A DNA stretch of 64,000 bases from Actinotalea sp. JY-7876 (GTDB lineage: Bacteria > Actinomycetota > Actinomycetes > Actinomycetales > Cellulomonadaceae): NCBI RefSeq assembly GCF_014042015.1, contig NZ_CP059493.1, positions 930,001 to 994,000 of the forward strand. Direction: 5' to 3'. Positions 7,729 to 14,881 of the stretch are shown here, piece after piece; within the stretch, counting starts at the first letter, position 1, and each line of letters opens with the position of its first letter. Below the pieces are notes generated by a model. The model searched no databases. It was given only the letters and a program-made list of their open reading frames with translations, and had not been told where the DNA came from. The position numbers were made by a program, and so were the translations under genes.

Positions 7729-8831
7729 GCACCTCCACGAACCCCGACGAGCACGTCGAGAACGCGATCGAGCTCAAGGAGGTCGCTGGCCTGTCCCAGG
7801 GGCAGATCGTCCGCCGGCGCTTCTTCCGGCACAAGGGCGCGCTGGCCGGTCTGACGATGCTCATCCTCGTGGCCGTCCTGGCCTTCTCGTCGGTGGGCGT
7901 CGGGCCGATCGACGGCTGGTGGCAGCACGGGGGCCGGGGGCCCATCGTCAACGCCGGCGGCGCACCGACGCTCAGCATGCCCACGTGGCTGGGCGGCTCG
8001 GGCTTCGAGATCGGCCAGCACCCCTTCGGGCAGGACGAGATCGGTCGCGACATGTTCTCCCAGGTGATGCTGGGCGTGCAGACGTCGCTCAAGGTCACGC
8101 TCGTGATCGGCCTGGTCGCGTGCCTCATCGGCGTGACCGTGGGGTCGCTCGCCGGGTTCTTCCGGGGCCGTGTCGAGACCATCCTCATGCGGACCACCGA
8201 CCTGTTCATCACGATCCCGACCATCGTCATCGGTGCCGTGATCGGCAAGCTCGCCGGCCAGGTCAGCTCGACGCTCTTCGCCGCCGCCATGGGCCTGATC
8301 CTGTGGACCGGCCTCGCACGCCTGGTGCGCGGCGAGTTCCTCACGCTCCGCGAGCGGGAGTTCGTCGACGCGGCGCGGGTCGCCGGGGCCAGCAGCCGAC
8401 GGATCATCTTCAAGCACATCCTGCCGAACGCGGTGGGCGTGATCATCGTCGCGACGACGCTGCTCATGAGCTCGGCGATCCTGCTCGAGACGGCCCTGTC
8501 CTACCTCGGGTTCGGCATCCAGCGCCCCGAGATCTCCCTGGGCCGGCTCATCAACGAGTACCAGTCGGCGTTCTCGACGCGCCCGTGGCTCTTCTGGTGG
8601 CCGGGCCTGTTCATCATCGTCATCGCGCTGAGCATCAACTTCATCGGTGACGGCCTGCGGGACGCGTTCGACCCGCGCCAGAAGCGCATCCCGAGCGTGC
8701 GGGCCATGGCGCGCGCGGGCGCCGGGGCGCCGCGCAAGACCATCAGCACCGACACCGAGCCGGTGCGTCCGTCCGACGGCCGGCCGGAGGGCGGCGCCGA
8801 CATCGCGCGCCGCCGCGGGGGCCCTCTGTGA
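7725..8831 (+). CDS. ABC transporter permease (OppC-like)
   Basis: A 368-residue partner permease. It has the OppC layout: a cytoplasmic N-terminus with RRRFFRHKGALAGL, a first helix near 38-58, an extracellular segment containing HPFGQDEIGRDMFSQ, a cluster of helices, the EAA loop EREFVDAARVAGASSRR, and last helices ending in SINFIGDGLRDAFDPR. About 50 residues rich in Ala, Arg and Pro follow the domain and are probably cytoplasmic and disordered. The 4-base ATGA overlap with the preceding permease indicates coupled synthesis of the heterodimer. Confidence 0.92.
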   Translation: MSTSTNPDEHVENAIELKEVAGLSQGQIVRRRFFRHKGALAGLTMLILVAVLAFSSVGVGPIDGWWQHGGRGPIVNAGGAPTLSMPTWLGGSGFEIGQHPFGQDEIGRDMFSQVMLGVQTSLKVTLVIGLVACLIGVTVGSLAGFFRGRVETILMRTTDLFITIPTIVIGAVIGKLAGQVSSTLFAAAMGLILWTGLARLVRGEFLTLREREFVDAARVAGASSRRIIFKHILPNAVGVIIVATTLLMSSAILLETALSYLGFGIQRPEISLGRLINEYQSAFSTRPWLFWWPGLFIIVIALSINFIGDGLRDAFDPRQKRIPSVRAMARAGAGAPRKTISTDTEPVRPSDGRPEGGADIARRRGGPL

Positions 8832-8851
8832 GGGCGGCATGCCGCGCGCGG

Positions 8852-9409
8852 TCACAGCACCCGCGACACCGCTGCCACGACGACGAGGCCGGCGGCGGCG
8901 AGCAGCGTCCCCGCGTGCCACGTCACGGTCGGCCGGATGCCGTGCTCCCTGGCGGTCTCCCGGGCGCCGTCGAGATGGCCGGCGGCGCGCAGCTCGGTGA
9001 GCCGCTCGTCGATGGCGTCGGCGGCGGCCTCGGCCGGCCCCTGCCGCCCTCGGCGCAGCGGCCGGGCGGTGTCGCTGGAGCGGGGCGCCGCCCAGGCGGT
9101 CCACTCGCCGGAGGTCGTGCGCACGACGAGGTTCCACCGCACGTCGGCGCCCTCGACGGTCGGCCACGGGATGCGGACGGTCCGCAGCACGTTGCGGATG
9201 ACGATCTCGCCGTCGGACACCTCGACGGCCGGCCGGGCGAAGAGCGCCCAGACGGCCAGCACGGCGAGGCCGGCGAGCGCCGCGCCGAGCACCAGGTCGC
9301 GGACCGCGACGGAGCCCGCGAGGCCCGCGACGGCGACGACGGCCGCCACAGCGGTGAGCGCGGTCAGGACGCGGCCGTAGCCGGAGGAGAACACGGACTC
9401 GGGTCGCAC
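8852..9409 (-). CDS. PH domain-containing membrane protein
   Basis: A 185-residue protein with two N-terminal membrane segments (residues about 12-32 and 36-56), then a small bacterial PH-like beta domain (about 58-125: VEVSDGEIVIRNVLRTVRIPWPTVEGADV, in pieces), a basic helical stretch and a C-terminal hydrophobic helix (about 165-184). Bacterial PH domains of this kind are found in many Actinobacteria; function unknown. GTG 9409 is preferred because a -10-like CAGCAT lies 6 bases upstream and the residues before it look non-coding. It lies antisense between the permease and ATPase genes of one importer, which breaks up that operon. Confidence 0.8.
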   Translation of the reverse strand: MRPESVFSSGYGRVLTALTAVAAVVAVAGLAGSVAVRDLVLGAALAGLAVLAVWALFARPAVEVSDGEIVIRNVLRTVRIPWPTVEGADVRWNLVVRTTSGEWTAWAAPRSSDTARPLRRGRQGPAEAAADAIDERLTELRAAGHLDGARETAREHGIRPTVTWHAGTLLAAAGLVVVAAVSRVL

Positions 9410-9495
9410 CGACCCATGCTGGCAGACGCGCGGACCGCCGCGAGCGGGCACGACCCGCTCGCGAGCGGCCGCAACCAGGAAGGATCCTGATCAAC

Positions 9496-11331
9496 GTGGC
9501 GATCGACACCTCCCCCGACGGGGGCCTCAAGACCGAGGCGCCCGTGCTGTCCGTGCGTGACCTCCGGGTCGACTTCTGGGTCGACGGCGAGTGGTTCCCC
9601 GCGGCGGTGGACATCAGCTACGACGTGCGTCCCGGCGAGGTCCTGGCGATCGTCGGTGAGTCGGGCTCCGGCAAGACGCAGTCGTCGATGTCGCTGCTGG
9701 GCCTCCTGCCGTCCAACGGCCGGGCCAGCGGCAGCGCCAAGCTGGGCGACCGCGAGCTCATCGGGATGTCGAGCGGCCGACTGCGCCGGATCCGCGGCAA
9801 GGAGATCGCGGTCATCTTCCAGGAGCCGATGACGGCCCTGAACCCCGTGTACACCGTGGGCTTCCAGATCGTGGAGACCCTGCGGGCGCACTTCGAGATC
9901 GGCCCGGCCGATGCCCGCGAGCGCGCGGTCGAGCTGCTGCGCCTGGTCGAGCTCCCGGATCCGGAGAAGCGGTTCCACTCCTACCCGCACCAGCTCTCGG
10001 GCGGCCAGCGGCAGCGCGCGATGATCGCCCAGGCGCTGGCGTGCGACCCCACCCTCCTCATCGCGGACGAGCCCACGACGGCGCTCGACGTCACCGTGCA
10101 GGCCGAGATCCTCAAGCTGATGCGCGACCTGCGGACCCGCATCAACTCGGGCATCGTGCTCATCACCCACGACATGGGTGTCGTCGCCGACATGGCGGAC
10201 CGGATCATCGTCATGAAGGACGGCCGGATCGTCGAGCAGGGCACGACCGCCCAGATCTTCGGGGCACCCCAGCACCCCTACACGATCAAGCTCCTCGACG
10301 CCGTCCCCCACCTGGGGCGGCACTCCGGTCCGCAGGCGCCGCAGGGCACGGCGGCGTCGCCGCAGGACACGATGGCGGAGCCGGCGTCGACCTCGCGCGA
10401 CATCGTCCTCGAGGCCAAGAACATGGTCATCGAGTACCCGGGCCGCCGCCGTACCGCGGCCTTCCGGGCCGTCGACGGCGTCGACCTGACGATCCGGCAG
10501 GGCGAGGTCGTCGGGCTCGTGGGTGAGTCGGGGTCGGGGAAGACCACGATCGGTCGTGCCGTCGTGGGACTCCTGCCCGTCACCGGCGGCGAGCTCACGA
10601 TCGTCGGGCAGAACATGGTCGGTGCGACGCGCAAGGACCTCATGCCCCTGCGCAGCAAGGTCGGCATCGTCTTCCAGGATCCGGGCTCGTCGCTCAACCC
10701 GCGGCTGCCCATCGGGGAGTCGATCGGTGAGCCGCTCATGCTGCACCGCGGCATCAAGGGCGAGGCGCTCAACCGGGAGATCGAGCGACTCCTCGACCAG
10801 GTGCAGCTCTCGCGTGCCATGCGCAACCGCTACCCGCACGAGCTCTCCGGCGGCCAGCGCCAGCGCGTGGGCATCGCCCGGGCGCTCTCGCTCGAGCCGA
10901 AGCTGCTGGTCGCCGACGAGCCGACGTCGGCCCTCGACGTCTCGGTGCAGGCGACGGTCCTCGACCTGTTCCGCGAGCTCCAGCGCGAGCACGGCTTCGC
11001 GTGCCTGTTCATCAGCCACGACCTCGCCGTGGTCGAGATGCTCTCCGACCGGATCGCGGTCATGCACCACGGCCGGCTGGTCGAGGTCGGCCCCACGGAC
11101 CAGGTGATCAACAGCCCGCGGGACCCGTACACCCAGCGCCTGCTGGCCGCCGTGCCCGTGCCCGACCCGGAGGCGCAGCGCGTCCGGCGGGAGACGCGCG
11201 ACGCGATGCTCGAGGCGCAGCGGCTCGAGATCCTGCGCGAGGAGGAGGAGGCCGCGCGGCTCGCCGCGCGTCAGGGCACGCACGGCGCGCACGTCGACGG
11301 CGGGGACCACCCCTCGGCGTCCGGCATCTGA
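9496..11331 (+). CDS. Dual ATP-binding ABC protein (OppD-OppF fusion)
   Basis: A 611-residue cytoplasmic protein joining both ATPases of a peptide importer. First half: Walker A GESGSGKT at 54-61 and signature LSGGQRQR at 167-174. Second half: Walker A GESGSGKT at 343-350 and signature LSGGQRQR at 450-457. Both halves carry ADEPT Walker B segments and the oligopeptide-type tail HPYTIKLL / DPYTQRLL. Both sites look intact. The start is GTG 9496 with AGGAAGG 12 bases upstream. It is separated from its permeases by the antisense PH gene, so it may have its own promoter. Confidence 0.95.
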   Translation: MAIDTSPDGGLKTEAPVLSVRDLRVDFWVDGEWFPAAVDISYDVRPGEVLAIVGESGSGKTQSSMSLLGLLPSNGRASGSAKLGDRELIGMSSGRLRRIRGKEIAVIFQEPMTALNPVYTVGFQIVETLRAHFEIGPADARERAVELLRLVELPDPEKRFHSYPHQLSGGQRQRAMIAQALACDPTLLIADEPTTALDVTVQAEILKLMRDLRTRINSGIVLITHDMGVVADMADRIIVMKDGRIVEQGTTAQIFGAPQHPYTIKLLDAVPHLGRHSGPQAPQGTAASPQDTMAEPASTSRDIVLEAKNMVIEYPGRRRTAAFRAVDGVDLTIRQGEVVGLVGESGSGKTTIGRAVVGLLPVTGGELTIVGQNMVGATRKDLMPLRSKVGIVFQDPGSSLNPRLPIGESIGEPLMLHRGIKGEALNREIERLLDQVQLSRAMRNRYPHELSGGQRQRVGIARALSLEPKLLVADEPTSALDVSVQATVLDLFRELQREHGFACLFISHDLAVVEMLSDRIAVMHHGRLVEVGPTDQVINSPRDPYTQRLLAAVPVPDPEAQRVRRETRDAMLEAQRLEILREEEEAARLAARQGTHGAHVDGGDHPSASGI

Positions 11332-11345
11332 CCCACCCCGTCCCA

Positions 11346-11391
11346 CGACCGGCTCGCCGGTTCGGCACCCGCCGAACCGGCGAGCCGGTCG
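11346..11391 (+). terminator. Strong terminator hairpin, 21-bp stem
   Basis: Bases 11346-11366 and 11371-11391 are exact reverse complements with a 4-base ACCC loop, starting 15 bases after the ATPase stop. This is the longest perfect hairpin I found in the window. Confidence 0.8.
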
Positions 11392-11442
11392 CATTCCCGG
11401 GGTGCGGCGGCCCTTCCGTCGGGCGCGGTTCGGTCGCTCAGG

Positions 11443-11448
11443 TAAGAT
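11443..11448 (+). promoter_or_regulatory. -10 box upstream of typA (TAAGAT)
   Basis: TAAGAT lies 51 bases before the typA start, just after the terminator of the importer operon. No convincing -35 is visible. Confidence 0.4.
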
Positions 11449-11499
11449 TGCTCGGCGCGCCCGACGACGCGGCGCCGGAAACCCCCTTCTTCTGCTGAG

Positions 11500-13422
11500 A
11501 TGAGTACCCGCATGCCTGTGCGCTCCGACCTGCGCAACGTGGCGATCGTCGCCCATGTCGACCACGGCAAGACCACCCTCGTCGACGCCATGCTGTGGCA
11601 GTCCGGCTCGTTCGGCTCGCACGCCCACGTCGACGAGCGCGCGATGGACTCCGGCGACCTGGAGCGTGAGAAGGGCATCACGATCCTCGCCAAGAACACG
11701 GCGATCCGGTACCGCGGCCCGGCGGCCGCCGCGGCGGGGGCGCCCGACGGCATCACGATCAACGTCATCGACACCCCGGGTCACGCCGACTTCGGTGGCG
11801 AGGTCGAGCGCGGCCTGTCGATGGTCGACGGCGTCGTCCTGCTGGTGGACGCCAGCGAGGGACCGCTGCCGCAGACCCGCTTCGTGCTGCGCAAGGCGCT
11901 GGCCGCGAAGCTCCCCGTGATCCTCCTCGTCAACAAGGTCGACCGCCCCGACTCCCGGATCGAGGAGGTCGTCCACGAGTCGACCGACCTGCTCCTCGGG
12001 CTCGCGAGCGACCTGCACGACGAGGTCCCGGACCTGGACCTCGACGCGATCCTCGACGTCCCGGTCGTCTACGCCGCGGCGAAGGCCGGGCGTGCGTCGC
12101 TCGAGCAGCCCGCCGACGGCACGCTGCCGGAGAACCCCGATCTCGAGCCGCTCTTCGCGACCATCCTCGAGAAGATCCCGGCGCCCACGTACGAGGAGGG
12201 CGCGCCCCTGCAGGCGCACGTCACCAACCTCGACGCGTCCCCGTTCCTCGGCCGTCTCGCGCTGCTCCGCGTCTTCAACGGGACCATCCGCAAGGGTCAG
12301 ACCGTCGCCTGGGCCCGCGCCGACGGCACGATGCAGAACGTCAAGATCACCGAGCTGCTCGAGACCAAGGCGCTCGACCGCGTCCCCACGGACGAGGCCG
12401 GTCCGGGCGACATCGTCGCCGTCGCGGGCATCGCCGACATCACGATCGGCGAGACGCTCACGGACCCGGCCGACCCGCGGCCGCTGCCGCTGATCACGGT
12501 CGACGACCCCGCCATCTCGATGACCATCGGCATCAACACCTCGCCGCTGGCCGGCAAGGGCGGCAAGGGGCACAAGGTCACGGCGCGGCAGGTGAAGGAC
12601 CGCCTGGACTCCGAGCTCATCGGCAACGTGTCCCTGCGCGTGCTCCCGACCGAGCGTCCCGACGCCTGGGAGGTCCAGGGCCGCGGCGAGCTCGCGCTGG
12701 CCATCCTGGTCGAGCAGATGCGGCGCGAGGGCTTCGAGCTGACCGTCGGCAAGCCGCAGGTGGTCACGCGGCAGGTCGACGGCAAGGTGCACGAGCCCAT
12801 GGAGCACATGACGATCGACGTGCCCGAGGAGTACCTCGGCGCGGTCACACAGCTCCTCGCGCAGCGCAAGGGCCGCATGGAGACCATGTCGAACCACGGC
12901 ACCGGGTGGGTCCGGATGGAGTTCGTCGTCCCCGCGCGCGGTCTCATCGGCTTCCGCACGCAGTTCCTCACGGAGACGCGCGGCACCGGCATCGCCTCCT
13001 CCATCGCGCACGGCTACGAGCCGTGGGCCGGCCCGATCGAGACCCGCAACACGGGCTCGCTCGTGGCCGACCGCGCCGGCAAGGTCACGCCCTTCGCGAT
13101 GATCAACCTGCAGGAGCGGGGCAGCTTCTTCGTCGAGCCCACGGCCGAGGTGTACGAGGGCCAGATCGTCGGTGAGAACTCGCGCAACGAGGACATGGAC
13201 GTGAACATCACCAAGGAGAAGAAGCTCACGAACATGCGGTCCTCGACGGCCGACAACTTCGAGAACCTCGTGCCGCCGCGCAAGCTGACGCTCGAGGAGT
13301 CGCTGGAGTTCGCGCGCGAGGACGAGTGCGTCGAGGTCACGCCCGAGGTCGTGCGGATCCGCAAGGTCGTGCTCGACCAGACCGAGCGCGCGCGCATCAC
13401 CTCCCGGGCCAAGCGTTCCTGA
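11500..13422 (+). CDS. typA: Translational GTPase TypA/BipA
   Basis: A 640-residue ribosome-binding GTPase of the EF-G-like superfamily that helps ribosome assembly and stress adaptation. The G domain begins with AHVDHGKTT (residues 18-26), then the EKGITI switch region, [11 protein letters not shown] and the specificity motif NKVDR. EF-G-like domains II, III and V and the TypA-specific C-terminal domain follow ([20 protein letters not shown] near 575-595). Length is normal. ATG 11500 is used; ATG 11512 is an in-frame alternative, and neither has a clear ribosome site. A strong hairpin follows the stop. Confidence 0.97.
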   Translation: MSTRMPVRSDLRNVAIVAHVDHGKTTLVDAMLWQSGSFGSHAHVDERAMDSGDLEREKGITILAKNTAIRYRGPAAAAAGAPDGITINVIDTPGHADFGGEVERGLSMVDGVVLLVDASEGPLPQTRFVLRKALAAKLPVILLVNKVDRPDSRIEEVVHESTDLLLGLASDLHDEVPDLDLDAILDVPVVYAAAKAGRASLEQPADGTLPENPDLEPLFATILEKIPAPTYEEGAPLQAHVTNLDASPFLGRLALLRVFNGTIRKGQTVAWARADGTMQNVKITELLETKALDRVPTDEAGPGDIVAVAGIADITIGETLTDPADPRPLPLITVDDPAISMTIGINTSPLAGKGGKGHKVTARQVKDRLDSELIGNVSLRVLPTERPDAWEVQGRGELALAILVEQMRREGFELTVGKPQVVTRQVDGKVHEPMEHMTIDVPEEYLGAVTQLLAQRKGRMETMSNHGTGWVRMEFVVPARGLIGFRTQFLTETRGTGIASSIAHGYEPWAGPIETRNTGSLVADRAGKVTPFAMINLQERGSFFVEPTAEVYEGQIVGENSRNEDMDVNITKEKKLTNMRSSTADNFENLVPPRKLTLEESLEFAREDECVEVTPEVVRIRKVVLDQTERARITSRAKRS

Positions 13423-13429
13423 CGCCGCT

Positions 13430-13463
13430 GCACGGCCGGGCGCCCACGGGCGTCCGGCCGTGC
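13430..13463 (+). terminator. Hairpin after typA
   Basis: GCACGGCCGG (13430-13439) pairs with CCGGCCGTGC (13454-13463); one G-T pair and four further pairs extend the stem inward to a 4-base loop. It begins 7 bases after the typA stop. Confidence 0.65.
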
Positions 13464-13494
13464 GCGCCGCTGCCCCCACTGAGAGCCTGACCCG

Positions 13495-14430
13495 ATGGCG
13501 ACGACGACGCGGCGCGTGAGCGCGGGCGGCCTCCTCGCCGTCCACGCCCACCCCGACGACGAGACCCTCAGCACCGGCGCGCTGCTGGCCACGTGGGCCG
13601 CGGCGGGCCGCCCGGTCACGGTCGTCACGTGCACCCGGGGGGAGCGGGGCGAGGTCATCGGTGACGAGCTGGCGCACCTGGAGGGTGACGGACCGGCCCT
13701 GGCGGCGCACCGCGAGCACGAGCTCGCCGCGGCCCTGACCGCGCTCGGCGTGGCCGACCACACCTACCTCGACGCGCTGGCGGGCGCGCCCGGGCGGATC
13801 GAGGACTCGGGCATGGCCTGGCTCGCGGTCGGCAGGGCGGGGCCGGCGCCCGACCGTCCGCCGACGGCGTTCGCCGACGTCCCGCTCGACGTCGCCGCGC
13901 GTCCGCTCGCCGCCCTGCTGCTGGACCGGCGGCCCGACGTCGTCGTCGGGTACGAGCCCGACGGCGGCTACGGGCACCCCGACCACGTGCAGGCGCACCG
14001 GGTCCTGGCGCGTGCCGTGGACCTGGCCTCCGGCGCCGGCCACGCCCCGACGGTCCTGTGGGCCGCGCTGCCCGAGCCCGAGCTGAGGCGCGCGTACTCG
14101 GTCCTCGCCCGGGCGCCCTGGGACGGGATGGCCGCGCCCGACCCCGACGGGCCCCTGCCGTCGGCCGCGGTACCGGTCGCGGACATCGACGTCCGGGTCG
14201 AGGTCGCGCCGGTCCTCGACCGCGTGCTGGCCGCGCTCGACGCCCACGCCACGCAGGTCCAGGCGGTGCGCCGCGTCGAGGGCGGCGCCATGGTGGCCGG
14301 GCTGGCCCTGAGCAACGCGGTCCTGCAGCCCGTGCTCGCGCGAGAGTGCTACCGGTACCCGCCCGACCGCCGTGCCGCCGCGGCCGGGCGACACGTGCCA
14401 TGGCCCGACGGCGTCGCGACGGTAGCGTGA
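13495..14430 (+). CDS. mshB: Mycothiol deacetylase MshB
   Basis: A 311-residue zinc deacetylase that removes the acetyl group from N-acetylglucosaminyl-inositol, the second committed step of mycothiol synthesis in the cytoplasm. The family motif AHPDDE is at residues 18-23. By comparison with the mycobacterial enzyme, His19, Asp22 and His164 (in GYGHPDHVQAH) are the zinc ligands and Asp21 the general base. Mycothiol is made only by Actinobacteria, so this gene supports the taxonomic placement. The next gene follows 4 bases after the stop. Confidence 0.93.
   Translation: MATTTRRVSAGGLLAVHAHPDDETLSTGALLATWAAAGRPVTVVTCTRGERGEVIGDELAHLEGDGPALAAHREHELAAALTALGVADHTYLDALAGAPGRIEDSGMAWLAVGRAGPAPDRPPTAFADVPLDVAARPLAALLLDRRPDVVVGYEPDGGYGHPDHVQAHRVLARAVDLASGAGHAPTVLWAALPEPELRRAYSVLARAPWDGMAAPDPDGPLPSAAVPVADIDVRVEVAPVLDRVLAALDAHATQVQAVRRVEGGAMVAGLALSNAVLQPVLARECYRYPPDRRAAAAGRHVPWPDGVATVA
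14423..14428 (+). promoter_or_regulatory. -10-like box inside mshB end (TAGCGT)
   Basis: TAGCGT overlaps the last codons of mshB and ends 6 bases before GTG 14435. It could give a leaderless transcript of the membrane-protein gene in addition to readthrough from mshB. Confidence 0.35.
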
Positions 14431-14434
14431 CCGG

Positions 14435-14809
14435 GTGATCGACCTGACGGACGTGCGCGTCCTGCTCCGCCTCGCGGGCACCCTCCTCATCGGCGTCGTC
14501 GTCGGGGTCGTCGGCACCGCGGTGCACCGGTGGCACGAGCCCTGGGGGCTCGTGCTCGCGCTCGCCACGGTGCTGAGCGCAGGCGTCCTCGTGCGGGCAT
14601 GGGCGGGCTGGGCCGGCATGCTCGTGCTCGCCCTGGGCATCGTCACGACGGTCGCCGTGCTCGCGATGCGAGGCCCCGGGGGCGACGTGCTCGTCGCCGC
14701 CGAGCCCGTCGGCTACGTCTGGTACGGCGGGGCGCTCGTGGTCGGCCTCGCGGCGCTCGCGCCCGCGCGGTGGTTCAGCGACCGGCCCCTGGGCGGTCCC
14801 ACGGGGTGA
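14435..14809 (+). CDS. Small four-helix membrane protein
   Basis: A 124-residue protein with four predicted membrane helices: about 9-30 (LAGTLLIGVVVGVVGTAVH), 34-50, 52-72 (GWAGMLVLALGIVTTVAVLA) and 84-105. The loops are short and no catalytic motif is visible. A similar small protein, possibly of the DUF6113 type, often follows mshB in Actinobacteria (from memory, not checked). The GTG start lies 4 bases after mshB and has a -10-like box overlapping that gene's end. Function unknown; being beside mshB is the only clue. Confidence 0.7.
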   Translation: MIDLTDVRVLLRLAGTLLIGVVVGVVGTAVHRWHEPWGLVLALATVLSAGVLVRAWAGWAGMLVLALGIVTTVAVLAMRGPGGDVLVAAEPVGYVWYGGALVVGLAALAPARWFSDRPLGGPTG

Positions 14810-14823
14810 GCGGAGACGCCCCG

Positions 14824-14829
14824 TAGAAT
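14824..14829 (+). promoter_or_regulatory. -10 box of the VanW gene (TAGAAT)
   Basis: TAGAAT would start a leader of about 45 bases. That leader can fold into a GC hairpin (GCGGCGGG at 14835-14842 with CCCGCCGC at 14850-14857) ahead of the GGGGGAG ribosome site. Confidence 0.4.
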
Positions 14830-14881
14830 CGCGCGCGGCGGGCGTAGGCCCCGCCGCCGCTGCAGGGGGAGACGCACACCG

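Noticed and set aside
9410-9451. Longer start of the PH-domain protein
   Set aside because: The extra 14 residues look non-coding and GTG 9409 has a -10-like box at leaderless spacing.
9364-14646. Very long minus-strand open frame (about 1760 codons) and similar ones at 13655-17377, 4140-6566 and 49685-51913
   Set aside because: They lie opposite well-identified genes, are made of Arg/Asp/Val/Gly-rich filler without motifs, and follow from the scarcity of stop codons in very GC-rich DNA.
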